Shown piece by piece: positions 52,724 to 62,125 of a stretch of 64,000 bases of DNA. The position numbers and the translations under genes were made by a program. Location of the stretch: positions 234,756 through 298,755 of the forward strand of contig JARSSM010000022.1 of assembly GCA_029624735.1 (NCBI GenBank). The letters run 5' to 3'. Under the pieces are notes generated by a model. It searched no databases. It was not told the DNA's origin and was given only the letters and a program-made list of their open reading frames with translations. The stretch's first letter is position 1. Each line of letters starts with the position of its first letter. The stretch comes from Defluviicoccus sp. (GTDB taxonomy: Bacteria; Pseudomonadota; Alphaproteobacteria; Rhodospirillales; Defluviicoccaceae).

Positions 52724-53283
52724 GCGGGCCGGTGCCGCACGAGCGCCGGCTGCTCGAAGCGCTCCTGTTCGCAGCCGACAGCCCGGTGAGCGTGCGCGAA
52801 CTCACAAAACGCCTCCCGGACGGGACGGATCTCGAAGCGCACTTGGCCGCACTCGCCGCCGACTATGCGGAGCGCGGCATCCAGTTGGTGCGCTCGGGCG
52901 ACAGCTGGTCGTTCGTCACCGCGCCCGATCTGGCGGCAGCCTTGGCCGCTGAGGCGGGCGAGCGCAAGCTGTCGCGTGCAGCGATGGAGACGCTCGCGAT
53001 TATCGCCTATCACCAGCCGATCACGCGCGCCGAGATCGAGGATCTGCGCGGCGTCCAGCTTAGCGGCGGCACGCTTGATCTGTTGTTCGCGCAAGGCTGG
53101 ATCGCCACTCGCGGCCGCCGCGAGACGCCCGGCCGGCCGGTGCTGTGGGGGACGACGGACGAATTCCTGCGCGCCTTCAGCCTGGAGCGCTTAAGCGACC
53201 TTCCCAGCCCCGAAGACCTCAAAGCCGCCGGCCTGCTGCAGCCGCAGGCGGCATCGGAGACCGCACCCGCCGGCGAGGAGTAG
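52720..53283 (+). CDS. scpB: ScpB, segregation and condensation protein B
   Basis: A 187-residue protein of two winged helices: RRLLEALLFAADSPVSVRELTKRLP then MLETLAI-type region AAMETLAIIAYHQPITRAEIEDLRGV, and GRRETPGRPVLWGTTDEFLRAFSL. It completes the SMC-ScpAB complex. It overlaps scpA by four bases (ATGA) and ends the operon that begins at dgt. Confidence 0.97.
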   Translation: MSGPVPHERRLLEALLFAADSPVSVRELTKRLPDGTDLEAHLAALAADYAERGIQLVRSGDSWSFVTAPDLAAALAAEAGERKLSRAAMETLAIIAYHQPITRAEIEDLRGVQLSGGTLDLLFAQGWIATRGRRETPGRPVLWGTTDEFLRAFSLERLSDLPSPEDLKAAGLLQPQAASETAPAGEE

Positions 53284-53364
53284 GCGGCGGAGCAGGAGAA
53301 CAGGGGACGTTTGGCGCAGTGAGAGCGCTTGTGTGACTCCGTTTATGCAATCGCCACTGACGGC

Positions 53365-53402
53365 AATGCAAGTGCATTGACGCGGTAATGCAGCAGCATT
53401 AC
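53365..53402. promoter_or_regulatory. Two palindromes, likely operator of prlF-yhaV
   Basis: AATGCA-AG-TGCATT (53365-53378) and GTAATGC-AGCA-GCATTAC (53385-53402) are perfect inverted repeats sharing the AATGC half-site. Their centres are 22 bases apart, about two helix turns, 37-74 bases before the antitoxin ATG. Toxin-antitoxin operons are commonly autorepressed through such sites; here it is inference. Confidence 0.5.
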
Positions 53403-53438
53403 CATTGCGCGTGTCTACCGTTTTGCGCGGAGCGCACC

Positions 53439-53768
53439 ATGTCAGCATTCCTCGAAGCCGAATCCACGCTCACCGACCGCTACCAGACCACGGTACCGGA
53501 AACCGTGCGCCGTGCACTCAAGCTCGGCAAGCGCGACAAGATCCACTACACCATCCGTCCTGATGGCGAAGTGGTGCTCCGCCGTGCAGCGCCCACCGAC
53601 GGGAATGATCTGGTGCTGGGGCAGTTCATTGAGTTCCTGGCGCGGAACATGGCCGACCATCCCGAACGGCTCCAGGCGGTTGACAGCGGCCTCGTAGAGC
53701 GCATCCATTCGCTCGTCGGTCACGTCGAGGTCGATCTCGATGCTCCTTTGCCGGCGGACGATGAGTGA
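53439..53768 (+). CDS. prlF: PrlF-family antitoxin (AbrB/SpoVT-like)
   Basis: A 109-residue protein from ATG 53439 (MSAFLEAESTLTDRYQTT). The swapped-hairpin AbrB-type domain is at the N terminus (TLTDRYQTTVPETVRRALKLGKRDKIHYTIRPDGEVVL split over residues 7-45). The C-terminal helix HPERLQAVDSGLVERI is typical of PrlF. It neutralises YhaV and represses the operon. It overlaps yhaV by four bases. Confidence 0.93.
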   Translation: MSAFLEAESTLTDRYQTTVPETVRRALKLGKRDKIHYTIRPDGEVVLRRAAPTDGNDLVLGQFIEFLARNMADHPERLQAVDSGLVERIHSLVGHVEVDLDAPLPADDE

Positions 53769-54295
53769 GCGGGGACAGGCCAGCGCCGCTGGTGGTCGGC
53801 GGCTGGGCGATCTTTGCCCATCCTCTGTTTCTCGATCAGCTTGAGACTCTGACGCGTCAAGTCGAGATCTTGAAGCAGAAGGACCGTGCCGGCTATGTCC
53901 GGAAGAATCCAGCCAAGCGCCTCGCCGCCATCGCCAAGCTTGCCTTCGCGGTCATTCCACAGGACCCGACCCGTCCCGAGTATCGTCTGGGCGGCAGTCT
54001 CGGCGGCGCGCACAAGCATTGGTTTCGCGCCAAGTTCTTCCAGCAGTACCGGCTGTTCTTTCGCTATCACGCGGTCGGCAAGGTGATCGTTTACGCGTGG
54101 GTGAATGACGAGAACACCAAGCGGGCCTACGAGAGCAGCGATGACGCCTATCGTGTTTTTCGCAGGATGCTGGAAAGCGGCCGTCCGCCAGACGACTGGG
54201 ATCACCTCCTGGCTGAAGCGCGGGCCGAAGCCGACCGTTTACGCCAAGCCGTCGCCAGCTCTGCGGTGGCGTCAAGAACGGCAAGGGAAGATTAG
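53765..54295 (+). CDS. yhaV: YhaV toxin (RNase)
   Basis: A 176-residue RelE-superfamily toxin starting at GTG 53765. The marks are NGWAIFAHP-type opening VGGWAIFAHPLFLDQLETL, KRLAAIAKLAFAVIPQDPTRPEYR, GGAHKHWFRAKFFQQYRLFFRY and VYAWVNDENTKRAYESSDDAYRVFRRML. YhaV cleaves translated mRNA in complex with PrlF control. It appears complete, so the system may be active. Confidence 0.95.
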   Translation: MSGDRPAPLVVGGWAIFAHPLFLDQLETLTRQVEILKQKDRAGYVRKNPAKRLAAIAKLAFAVIPQDPTRPEYRLGGSLGGAHKHWFRAKFFQQYRLFFRYHAVGKVIVYAWVNDENTKRAYESSDDAYRVFRRMLESGRPPDDWDHLLAEARAEADRLRQAVASSAVASRTARED

Positions 54296-54420
54296 GCTGC
54301 CGAGCCGCGCGTTCCGACGCTCCCTCCAACGCCGTCATTGGGAGGCGCGAACGCGCCCATACAGTCCAATAACACCCCGCCCGGCCCGGTGGTGTCCGCG
54401 CCTTAGATTTGGGCGCGGCT

Positions 54421-55698
54421 TCAGCGCACCGGTGCCGGCTGCGGTGTCTCTGCCGCAGCTCCTTGTGTCGCTTCGGCTTCCGCCGCTTGGGCGTCGTTCG
54501 CGGCCGGCGGCGGCGTTGGGGGTGCGGCCGGTGCTTCATCGCCTGCCGCCCGCATCAGCCAAGTCCGCGCGGCGGCTAGATCGCCGTTCTCCCCCTCTTC
54601 CAGCGCCGCCATCAGGCGGCAGACCCGCGGCACTGCATCCGCACCGGCAACGGGTGTGAGTGTTGCGCGAGCCTCATCCCATGCCCGGGCTTCCAGTGCC
54701 GCTGCGGCGAGGACGATCCGGCTCTCCAGGTTTTCGGGATTACGCTTGGCGAGCCGGTTAGCCGCGTCGAGCTTTTTCCCGGCATCGTCGCAGCGGCGCG
54801 CGCGCCAGTACAGCTCCGCCAGTTCCGGCTCGGGATCGTGTTCCCAGGCGCGCTCGACGGTCGATGCCGCGCGGCCGAAATCGCCCTCGGCCAGCAGCAG
54901 CTCGACGTAGCGCACGGCGGCCGGCGTATAGCTGGGGTCAGCCTTGAACGCCTTGGCAGCGAGGCGGAGCCGCTCTGCGCCGCCGCCCATCTCGCTCTGA
55001 CCGGCCACGATCTCAGCCCGCTCGCGGGCGACATGGCCTTCAGGGATCAGCTTCAGCTTAACCGCCTCGTCAAACGTCGCCTCCGCGTCGCGCCAGCGGC
55101 CAAGCCGCTTCTGCAGGTCAAACAGGGTCGAGACGACCCATTCGCTCTTCGGGTTGAGCCGATGCGCCTCCTCCGCGAGGCTCAGCGCCTGGCCCCAGTC
55201 CTCGCGCTTCATCGCCTGGTTGAGGAGCCCGCGCAAGCCGAGGAACTGAGTCCCCTCCATGGTGCGCAGCGAACTGAAGAAGTCGGCCGCGGCACGGTCG
55301 TCGCCCTGCAACTGCGCCGCCTGGGCAGACAGCAGCATGGTCAGCGGCCGGTTGTCGAGCAGCGACGCCGCGCGCCGCGCCTGCTTGCCAGCGGTCGAGG
55401 CGTCACCGGCGGCGACTGCCACCAAGCCGCGGCTTAAGGCCTCATAGCCACGCCGCTGCCGCCGCTCCTGCCCGCCGCCGCTTAACCGCCGGCGCGCGCG
55501 CCCGATCACGACAAACAACCGGTCGAGGACCAACAAGGCGATCACCAAGCCGATCAGCGCCAGGATGAGAACGCCGGCGGTGGTCTCGATGTGGTAGCCC
55601 TGCCACTCGAACGTGACCTGCCCAGGCGCCCGCGCCACGGACGCGCCGACAACCGCCAGCACCGCAGTGAGGATGAGGAAAACCAGCCAGCGGATCAT
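54421..55698 (-). CDS. hemY: HemY, haem-biosynthesis-associated TPR membrane protein
   Basis: A 425-residue protein from ATG 55698 (MIRWLVFLILTAVLAVVG). Two N-terminal transmembrane helices (about 1-22 and 43-65) with the HemY_N motif PGQVTFEWQGYHIETT are followed by about ten TPR-like repeats and a Pro/Ala-rich tail. The proteobacterial HemY is an inner-membrane protein encoded with hemC/hemD; its exact role in haem synthesis is unclear. It starts four bases after the stop of the Mic60-like gene. Confidence 0.93.
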   Translation of the reverse strand: MIRWLVFLILTAVLAVVGASVARAPGQVTFEWQGYHIETTAGVLILALIGLVIALLVLDRLFVVIGRARRRLSGGGQERRQRRGYEALSRGLVAVAAGDASTAGKQARRAASLLDNRPLTMLLSAQAAQLQGDDRAAADFFSSLRTMEGTQFLGLRGLLNQAMKREDWGQALSLAEEAHRLNPKSEWVVSTLFDLQKRLGRWRDAEATFDEAVKLKLIPEGHVARERAEIVAGQSEMGGGAERLRLAAKAFKADPSYTPAAVRYVELLLAEGDFGRAASTVERAWEHDPEPELAELYWRARRCDDAGKKLDAANRLAKRNPENLESRIVLAAAALEARAWDEARATLTPVAGADAVPRVCRLMAALEEGENGDLAAARTWLMRAAGDEAPAAPPTPPPAANDAQAAEAEATQGAAAETPQPAPVR

Positions 55699-55702
55699 CG
55701 CG

Positions 55703-57121
55703 TCAGCTCCTCGACCCCGCCGGCTGCGCCACGAGGCTCGCCTGCACCGCCACCAGCGCCTCATCGACAGCGAGCCGCGCCTTTGCGGCTTCGACCCAAG
55801 GCGCTGCCGCCTCTGCCGCTGCCGGCGTGTCGAGCCCTTCCAGTGCCTTGATGGCGGCGGCGAGATCGCCCTTCGCCAGCACCTGTTCGGCTTCGGCCAG
55901 ACGGCCGTCGGTGCCGCCGGCGGCAATCGCATCCGGACCGGTCTTGCGGATCGAGACCAACTGGGTCAGGCGGTTGAGCGTGCGCTCGGTCCAGCTATCA
56001 CCGCTCAACGTCGCCTTGGTGGCGGCGACCGCACGTGCCACTGCAGGGAAGCGGGCTCTTAGCGTCTCCACGGTCAGGACGCCCGTCGCGGCATAAGGAG
56101 CAAGGGTTTCGAGCGCCGGCCGCGTGCTCTCGGGTGCCACGGCCTGTAGCGCCTTCAGTTCGGCAGCGAATGGACCGCTGCGGTTGACGGCAATGGTGAG
56201 CTGGTTGGTCGCCAGCACCGCCAAGTGAACCGAAGTCGCCTCATCGCGAGTGACGACCGCCGTCTCGCGCAGTTCGCGCAGACTGTCGGCGAGCCGCTTC
56301 GCCTGCAGGCTGTCTTTCTCCAAGGCCTCGACCCGCGGTGCTACGCCTTCCGCGTTGCCGAGAGCACCCAGCACCCGGCTCATCTCCTGGTCTTGCGTCT
56401 CCAGCCGCTGCGCCAGCGCGTCGCCACGCTGCTCTGTCGCCTGGGTGCGGCGGTCGATGCCGCCGGTACGCTGTTCCAGCGCATCGATACGGCGAGCGAC
56501 GCTGTCGACCCGCTGCTCCATCGCGTCCGCGCGTTCCTGGAACAAGGGCAGCGGGCTTGCGGCTGCCGCCGCCTCACCGCCTGCGGGTGCCGGAGCGGCA
56601 GCAGCCACCATCTCTGCGTGCTGCGTCATCGCCGCAGCGAGCCGCTTCTCGGCCTCGGCCGCTTCGTTCTTGAGTTTGCTCAGCGCCGCTTCGAGGCTCT
56701 CAATCCGCGCCCGCAGGTCGCGGTCGAGCTTGCTCAAGTCCGCGAGCGATGCGGCGGGGGCTGCCTCAGGAGGGATCAGGTTCGGGAAGTACTGGGCAAG
56801 CAGCGGCCGCCACTGCGGCTGCGTGAACCACGCGGCTGCGGCGACAACCGCAATGACGATCAGCGTCCGAAGGACGGTGCCGAATCCCCCACCCTTGCGC
56901 GGCGCTGGAGCCGCGGCCCTCGGACGGGCCGGACTCGATGCCGGCATCGCTGCCGCGGACGAGGTTGCCGCGGCCGATGCTGCGGTCCCGGCGGTGTCCG
57001 CCTGGGTTGTCTCCGCTTGGGCTGCTCCCGCCTGGGAAGCCGCTGCGGTGATTGCAACCTCGTCAACGCGTGTAGACTCCGGCGCGCCCTCGGGTGAATC
57101 CCCCTTGGCCACGGTGCTCAT
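55703..57121 (-). CDS. Mitofilin/Mic60-like protein (alphaproteobacterial)
   Basis: A 472-residue protein. An Ala/Thr-rich cytoplasmic start of ~75 residues is followed by one transmembrane helix (about 85-105, TLIVIAVVAAAAWF) and a long periplasmic coiled coil. Heptad-like runs of Asp/Arg/Gln (RVDSVARRIDALEQRTGGIDRR region) extend to ~290, and a C-terminal mitofilin-like domain (RPALETLAPYAATGVLTVETLRARFPAVARA) follows. Alphaproteobacterial Mic60 sits in the hem operon and shapes intracytoplasmic membranes. The identity is by position and architecture. Confidence 0.85.
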   Translation of the reverse strand: MSTVAKGDSPEGAPESTRVDEVAITAAASQAGAAQAETTQADTAGTAASAAATSSAAAMPASSPARPRAAAPAPRKGGGFGTVLRTLIVIAVVAAAAWFTQPQWRPLLAQYFPNLIPPEAAPAASLADLSKLDRDLRARIESLEAALSKLKNEAAEAEKRLAAAMTQHAEMVAAAAPAPAGGEAAAAASPLPLFQERADAMEQRVDSVARRIDALEQRTGGIDRRTQATEQRGDALAQRLETQDQEMSRVLGALGNAEGVAPRVEALEKDSLQAKRLADSLRELRETAVVTRDEATSVHLAVLATNQLTIAVNRSGPFAAELKALQAVAPESTRPALETLAPYAATGVLTVETLRARFPAVARAVAATKATLSGDSWTERTLNRLTQLVSIRKTGPDAIAAGGTDGRLAEAEQVLAKGDLAAAIKALEGLDTPAAAEAAAPWVEAAKARLAVDEALVAVQASLVAQPAGSRS

Positions 57122-57223
57122 GCGGGCCTGCCCTCCATCCTCGGATACCCCGGTTGTCCCGGGTTGACGGCGCCGACATTACAGCCATCGGCGCGGGCGT
57201 GGGAGACAAAATCGTGCCGGGTT

Positions 57224-58009
57224 TCAACTGGGCATCATCGGACCGCGCTCCCCCACCTCGGCTGCAGCGCGCGCGACGGCTGCTACGAGCGCCGCTTCTG
57301 TCGGCATGGCGGCGGTAACGACGGCCTTCCAGCGAACGCCGCTCACGGCTGCGGCAACGGCGGCGCTGAGGCAAAAGGCATGCAGGCGCACGCACTGCGC
57401 GGCCAGTCCGGCGGCCCTCACGCGCTGCACGAAGGTCGCGGCCGTCCGCGGCGAGTAGAGGAGCACGCCATCGATTACGCCCTCGCGCAGTGCCGCTGCC
57501 GTCTCCTCCCTCAACCCTTCCGCCTTCCGCGCCCGGTACAGGACCTCGCGCCGGCAGACAAAGCCGGCCCTGGCCAGGTCTGCCCCGAGATCCCCGGCCA
57601 GGGCAGTACCAGCGACATGCAGGAGCGCGCCTTGGGTCGGTTCGAGGCGCCTAATCGCCAACGCGGCGAGCGCCGCAACGTCGCCACTTGCGCTCTCGAC
57701 CGCGACAAAGCCTTGCTCGCCCGCCTCCCGCGCGGTTGCATCGCCGACCGCGAACAGTGGCAGGGAGCGGCAGTCGGTGCGCAGGGCGAGCGCGCGCACG
57801 CCGTTGGCGCTGGTCGCCAGGATTGCCTGTACGCCCGCGAGAGCCAGCGGCGGGCCGGGCAGAAACTCGATCAGCAGCAGCGGTTCGAGCCGGGCGGCGA
57901 TGCCGCGTGCGGCGAGCGCGGCCGCCAGCGGACCGGCGTCGGCAACCGGCCGCGTGATCAGGACCGTGAACGGGCGCCCGGTGGCGGCGCTCGTCGGCAT
58001 AACCGTCAC
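57224..58009 (-). CDS. hemD: HemD, uroporphyrinogen-III synthase
   Basis: The start is GTG 58009, which shares GTGA with the hemC stop; an ATG at 58000 is also possible. The product is ~261 residues. HemD is poorly conserved, but TVLITRPVADAGPLAAALAARG, AILATSANGVRALA, the VGDATAREA strand and GVLLYSPRTAATFV are typical. It cyclises hydroxymethylbilane to uroporphyrinogen III. It is the second gene of hemC-hemD-mic60-hemY. Confidence 0.92.
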   Translation of the reverse strand: MTVMPTSAATGRPFTVLITRPVADAGPLAAALAARGIAARLEPLLLIEFLPGPPLALAGVQAILATSANGVRALALRTDCRSLPLFAVGDATAREAGEQGFVAVESASGDVAALAALAIRRLEPTQGALLHVAGTALAGDLGADLARAGFVCRREVLYRARKAEGLREETAAALREGVIDGVLLYSPRTAATFVQRVRAAGLAAQCVRLHAFCLSAAVAAAVSGVRWKAVVTAAMPTEAALVAAVARAAAEVGERGPMMPS

Positions 58010-58938
58010 CAAGAGAGGAAGCCCGGCCCGGCGCGGGTCTTCAGCGCCTCACCCAACGCGCGGCCGATCGCATCCGCTTCCGAACCGGCACCGCGTTTGC
58101 TCCCCGTGATCACCTGGCTGCCGTCGGGTCGCGCCAGCAACCCCACGAGCTCTAGCGTGCCGGCGGCGTCATGGCGCGCGAAGCCCGCGATCGGGGTCCG
58201 GCAGGAGCCGTCGAGCACCGCCAGCATCGCCCGCTCCGCCGCCACCTCCCGCGCGGTGGCAGGGTCGGAGGCCGCTGACAACAGTTCGCACAGCGCCGCG
58301 TCGTCGGTGCGGCAGGTGATGCCGATGGCGGCCTGGCCGACCGCGGGCAACATTTCTTCCGGCTCCAGGAGCGCCGTTGCTCGGTCAGCGAGGCCCAGGC
58401 GGGCAAGACCTGCAGCCGCGAGGAGGGTGGCATCGAGACCGTCATGGCCGACGCGGGCAAGCCTGGTGCTGACATTGCCGCGCAAAGGCACCACCGTCAC
58501 GTCCGGTCGCCGATGGAGGAGCTGTGCTTGCCGGCGCAGCGATGCGGTACCGATGACGGCACCCGGCGCAAGATCCGCCAGGCTGGCGGCCCGATGCGCG
58601 ATCAGGGCATCGCGCGGATCGCCGCGCGGCAACAGAGCCGCGAGTACAATGCCGTCGGGCAGCCAGGTCGGCAGGTCCTTGACCGAGTGCACGGCAAGGT
58701 CGATCCGGCCCGCCAGCATCGCGTCGTCGATCTCGCGCGTGAACAGCCCCTTGCCGCCGATTTCCGCCAGCGTCCGGTCCTGGACCGTATCGCCGGTGGT
58801 GCGGATCGCGGTGACCGTGATCGCCCCGGGCGCACTCAGCTCGGCGCAAACGGCCGCGAGCCATGAGATCGTGGCCTCGGTTTGCGCCAGCGCCAACGGA
58901 CTGCCGCGGGTGCCGATGCGGAGCGGGAGGTGAAGCAT
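58006..58938 (-). CDS. hemC: HemC, porphobilinogen deaminase
   Basis: The product is 310 residues from ATG 58938 (MLHLPLRIGTRGSPLAL). An earlier in-frame ATG at 58998 would overlap the divergent tsaD start. The family marks are RIGTRGSPLALAQ, IGGKGLFTREIDDAML, AVHSVKDLPTWLPDG, RGDPRDALIA with the catalytic Asp, IGTASLRRQAQLL, and the cofactor cysteine in DGSCRTPIAGFA. It polymerises four porphobilinogen units. The promoter shares 53 bases with that of tsaD. Confidence 0.97.
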   Translation of the reverse strand: MLHLPLRIGTRGSPLALAQTEATISWLAAVCAELSAPGAITVTAIRTTGDTVQDRTLAEIGGKGLFTREIDDAMLAGRIDLAVHSVKDLPTWLPDGIVLAALLPRGDPRDALIAHRAASLADLAPGAVIGTASLRRQAQLLHRRPDVTVVPLRGNVSTRLARVGHDGLDATLLAAAGLARLGLADRATALLEPEEMLPAVGQAAIGITCRTDDAALCELLSAASDPATAREVAAERAMLAVLDGSCRTPIAGFARHDAAGTLELVGLLARPDGSQVITGSKRGAGSEADAIGRALGEALKTRAGPGFLSW

Positions 58939-58991
58939 GCCTATTGCAAACGAAAGTCGTTTCCTACACTCAACTGGAGGCGTCATAATCG

Positions 58992-60080
58992 GTGACAACG
59001 GTCGGGGAAAGGCCTTTGCGGGTACTCGGCATCGAGACGAGCTGCGATGAAACGGCGGCCGCCGTGGTGACCGGCGATCGGCAGATCCATGCCGACTGCG
59101 TCCGCTCCCAGCGCGAACAGCATCAGGCTTTCGGCGGCGTCGTCCCGGAAGTGGCGGCGCGCGCCCACCTTCAGTACCTTGACAGCCTCATATCCCAGGC
59201 GATGACCGATGCCGGAGTTGCGTTCGCGGACTTGGATGGCATTGCCGCCGCCGCTGGCCCCGGCCTGATCGGCGGCGTCATCGTCGGGGTGATGACGGCA
59301 AAAGCGATCGCGCTCGCGGCCGGGAAGCCGTTTCTCGCCGTCAACCACTTGGAAGCACACGCGCTTACGGCGCGGCTGACCGACGATCTCCCTTTCCCAT
59401 ACCTGTTGCTGCTGGCCTCGGGCGGCCACTGCCAGCTGTTGGTCGTCGCTGGGGTCGGCAGCTACCGCCGGCTCGGCACCACCATCGACGATGCCTTGGG
59501 CGAGGCCTTCGACAAGGTCGCGCGCATGCTGGGCCTGGGCTATCCCGGCGGCCCGCCGGTGGAGGCTTGCGCGCGCAACGGCGATCCGAGGCGATTTCCG
59601 CTGCCGCGACCGATGAAGGGCCGCCCGGGGTGCGATTTCTCCTTTTCCGGCCTGAAGACGGCTGTCAAGCACCTCGTTGACGGCCTACAGCAGGCCGACC
59701 GCCCCTTGAGCGAGCAGGACATCGCCGACGTATGCGCGTCGTTTCAGGCCGCCGCCGGCGAAGCGGTGACCGATCGCGCTGCTCACGCGATCGAGGCCTT
59801 CCGCCACATCGTTCCTGCGGGCGGTGCGCTTGTCATCGCCGGCGGCGTCGCGGCGAACAAGGACCTGCGGGCGCGGCTGGCGCGGTTGGCCGAGGAAACC
59901 GACATCCGTATGGTGGCACCCCCCTTGCGCCTGTGCACGGACAACGGCGCGATGATCGCCTGGGCCGGCATTGAACGCTTGCGCTTAGGCCTCACCGATG
60001 CCCTCGACTTCCGGCCGCGGCCACGCTGGCCGCTCGATCCTGAAGCCCCGCCGGCTGCCTTTGCCGGCGTCAAGGCTTGA
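58992..60080 (+). CDS. tsaD: TsaD, tRNA t6A37 threonylcarbamoyltransferase
   Basis: A 362-residue ASKHA-fold protein starting at GTG 58992. The marks are [34 protein letters not shown] with the metal His, [26 protein letters not shown] with metal His, [12 protein letters not shown], and [13 protein letters not shown]. It transfers threonylcarbamoyl to A37 of ANN-decoding tRNAs with TsaB and TsaE. It opens the conserved tsaD-gpsA-yciI-EVE set. Confidence 0.98.
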   Translation: MTTVGERPLRVLGIETSCDETAAAVVTGDRQIHADCVRSQREQHQAFGGVVPEVAARAHLQYLDSLISQAMTDAGVAFADLDGIAAAAGPGLIGGVIVGVMTAKAIALAAGKPFLAVNHLEAHALTARLTDDLPFPYLLLLASGGHCQLLVVAGVGSYRRLGTTIDDALGEAFDKVARMLGLGYPGGPPVEACARNGDPRRFPLPRPMKGRPGCDFSFSGLKTAVKHLVDGLQQADRPLSEQDIADVCASFQAAAGEAVTDRAAHAIEAFRHIVPAGGALVIAGGVAANKDLRARLARLAEETDIRMVAPPLRLCTDNGAMIAWAGIERLRLGLTDALDFRPRPRWPLDPEAPPAAFAGVKA

Positions 60081-60107
60081 GTTCGTGGGCGTCAGGAGGC
60101 GTAGCAT

Positions 60108-61142
60108 TTGAGCGCAATCGCCCGAATCGGCGTGCTGGGTGCCGGAGCCTGGGGCACGGCGCTGGCACTCACCGCCTGCCGCGCCGGCCGCAAGGCGATC
60201 GTGTGGGCGCGGCGGCCCGCACTTGCCGAAGCGATCACCCGCGACCACGAGAACAATCACGCGCTTGCAGGAATCGCCCTGCCCCCCGCTCTCACGGCAA
60301 CGACCGCGCTTGCTGCGGCGCTCACCGCCGATGCGGTCCTGATCTGCGTTCCGGCACAAGCGGTGCGCTCCGTCCTCGCCGCAGCGGCCCGCGACTGGCC
60401 GGCGGGGACGCCTGCCGTGATCTGTGCCAAGGGCATCGAGCAGGGCTCAGGCGCCCGCATGAGCGAAGTGGTGCGGCAGGTACTGGGACCGACGGTGCCG
60501 CTCGCCGTGCTGTCGGGGCCCAGCTTCGCAGCCGAGGTGGCGCGCGAGCTGCCGACGGCAGTGACGCTCGCCTGCGCCGATGCGGACATGCGGCGCGACC
60601 TGCCGGCCGCGATCGGAACGCCGCGCTTTCGCATCTATTCGACCGATGACGTCATCGGCGCCGAACTGGGTGGCGCGGTCAAGAACGTGCTCGCGATCGC
60701 CTGCGGCATCGTCGCCGGCCGCGGGCTCGGCGATAACGCACGCGCCGCACTGATCACCCGCGGGCTGGCAGAGATGGCTAGGCTCGCCGTCGCGGTGGGA
60801 GCCAAGCCTGCAACGCTCACCGGGCTCTCCGGCCTGGGCGATCTGGTGCTTACCTGCAGCGCGCTGCAATCGCGCAACTTCTCGCTCGGTGTTGCCTTGG
60901 GCGAGGGCGCGCGGCTGGCGGATGCGCTTGCCCGGCGCCAAGGGGTGACCGAGGGCGTCTTCACGGCCGCCGCAGTCGTGGCGCTTGCCGAACGTCACCG
61001 CATCTCGATGCCGATCGCAAGCGCCGTCGATGCCGTGCTGAATCGCGGCGCCGATCTTGATGCGACCATTGCGTCCCTGCTCGCGCGCCCGTTTCGCGAC
61101 GAAGATGCGGTGGCTGATCCTGCCGACCGCGCGGTGCCATAG
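60108..61142 (+). CDS. gpsA: GpsA, NAD(P)-dependent glycerol-3-phosphate dehydrogenase
   Basis: A 344-residue dehydrogenase starting at TTG 60108, with AGGAGG eight bases upstream, which decides the start. The nucleotide loop is IGVLGAGAWGTALA. Further marks are VICAKGIEQGSG, VLSGPSFAAEVAR, the catalytic lysine in LGGAVKNVLAIACGIV, and the conserved GLSGLGDLVLTCSALQSRNFSLG. It makes glycerol-3-phosphate for phospholipids. It lies 27 bases after tsaD. Confidence 0.97.
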   Translation: MSAIARIGVLGAGAWGTALALTACRAGRKAIVWARRPALAEAITRDHENNHALAGIALPPALTATTALAAALTADAVLICVPAQAVRSVLAAAARDWPAGTPAVICAKGIEQGSGARMSEVVRQVLGPTVPLAVLSGPSFAAEVARELPTAVTLACADADMRRDLPAAIGTPRFRIYSTDDVIGAELGGAVKNVLAIACGIVAGRGLGDNARAALITRGLAEMARLAVAVGAKPATLTGLSGLGDLVLTCSALQSRNFSLGVALGEGARLADALARRQGVTEGVFTAAAVVALAERHRISMPIASAVDAVLNRGADLDATIASLLARPFRDEDAVADPADRAVP

Positions 61143-61251
61143 GTTCGCCGCTTGCCGCCCGAGCCGTGAGTATCGCCGCCTGCCACCCGATGTGTTATAG
61201 CTCTGCCAACAACGAAGCCTGCGGGGCGAGAACAAGAGGGAGGACTTGCGC

Positions 61252-61539
61252 GTGTATTTCGTCTTCATGTGCCACGACAAGCCGAACGCGCAGAAGCTGC
61301 GCGAGGAAACCCGCGCGGCACACCTTGAATACCTCTATCGCTTTGAAGAGATGATCCTCGCTGCCGGTCCGCTGCAGACCGATGACGGCACGCAAATGAC
61401 CGGCAGCATGCTGGTCCTGGATTTCCCCGACCGCAAGGCCGCCGAGGACTTTGCCGCCGGCGATCCGTATCAACACGCCGGCCTGTTCGAGCGCGTCGAG
61501 ATTCACCGCTGGAAGAAGGTCTTCCCGCCCGGCGTCTGA
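61252..61539 (+). CDS. YciI family protein
   Basis: A 95-residue ferredoxin-like-fold protein. GTG 61252 is preferred because GGGAGGA lies about 8 bases upstream and the product then begins MYFVFMCHDKPNAQKLR; a TTG six bases earlier is too close to the ribosome site. The core includes HLEYLYRFEEMILAAGPLQTDDG split around residue 30, and GDPYQHAGLFERVEIHRWKKVF with the conserved Asp-Pro-Tyr. The function of the family is unclear. It lies in the tsaD-gpsA set. Confidence 0.93.
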   Translation: MYFVFMCHDKPNAQKLREETRAAHLEYLYRFEEMILAAGPLQTDDGTQMTGSMLVLDFPDRKAAEDFAAGDPYQHAGLFERVEIHRWKKVFPPGV

Positions 61540-61560
61540 CGCGGCGGACGGCGCTGAACG

Positions 61561-61974
61561 ATGGCGTACTGGCTGGTGAAATCGGAACCCGAGGCCTGGT
61601 CCTGGCAGCAGCAGGAAGCGGCCGGCACGACATGCTGGGATGGCGTGCGCAACGCGCAAGCGAACAATAACCTGAAGGCGATGCAGGTTGGCGACCAAGC
61701 CTACTTCTATCATTCCGGCGCCGAGCGGGCGATCGTCGGCGTGGTCGAGGTGGTGCGCACCTACTACCCCGACCCCACCGATGCGAGTGGCCGCTTCGGC
61801 ATGGTCGATGTCCGCATGGTCGCTCCGCTGCCGCGGCCGGTAACGCTGGCTTCGATCAAGGCCGAAGAAGGGCTCGCGCATTTGGCGCTGGTGCGCCAGT
61901 CCCGGCTTTCGGTGATGCCGGTTGATCCGCAGGCATGGCAAGTCATCGCCAGCATGGGAGCTCTCGCCCGCTAA
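61561..61974 (+). CDS. EVE-domain protein
   Basis: A 137-residue EVE (PUA-like) protein. It starts MAYWLVKSEPEAWSW, the family hallmark, then WDGVRNAQANNNLKAMQVGDQAYFYHSG and VVEVVRTYYPDPTD. EVE domains may bind modified bases in DNA or RNA. The gene sits at the end of the tsaD-gpsA-yciI set, 21 bases after yciI, a common arrangement. Confidence 0.95.
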   Translation: MAYWLVKSEPEAWSWQQQEAAGTTCWDGVRNAQANNNLKAMQVGDQAYFYHSGAERAIVGVVEVVRTYYPDPTDASGRFGMVDVRMVAPLPRPVTLASIKAEEGLAHLALVRQSRLSVMPVDPQAWQVIASMGALAR

Positions 61975-62125
61975 GAGTGTTGCCGGCCCGCGGGCTTGTC
62001 GAGGAGAGGAGAAGTAGGTTAGAACGCAGCCCAAACGGCCAAGAGCGGCTGCCACGGCGTGCCCGCCGGCGGCGGGCAATAAACATACGATCGGTTTTGA
62101 TCCATAGGGAGGCTAACGTCGAGCA

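Noticed and set aside
57164..58933. Long plus-strand open frame opposite hemD and hemC
   Set aside because: Antisense to two clearly identified genes, with a low-complexity Arg/Ala/Ser-rich product.
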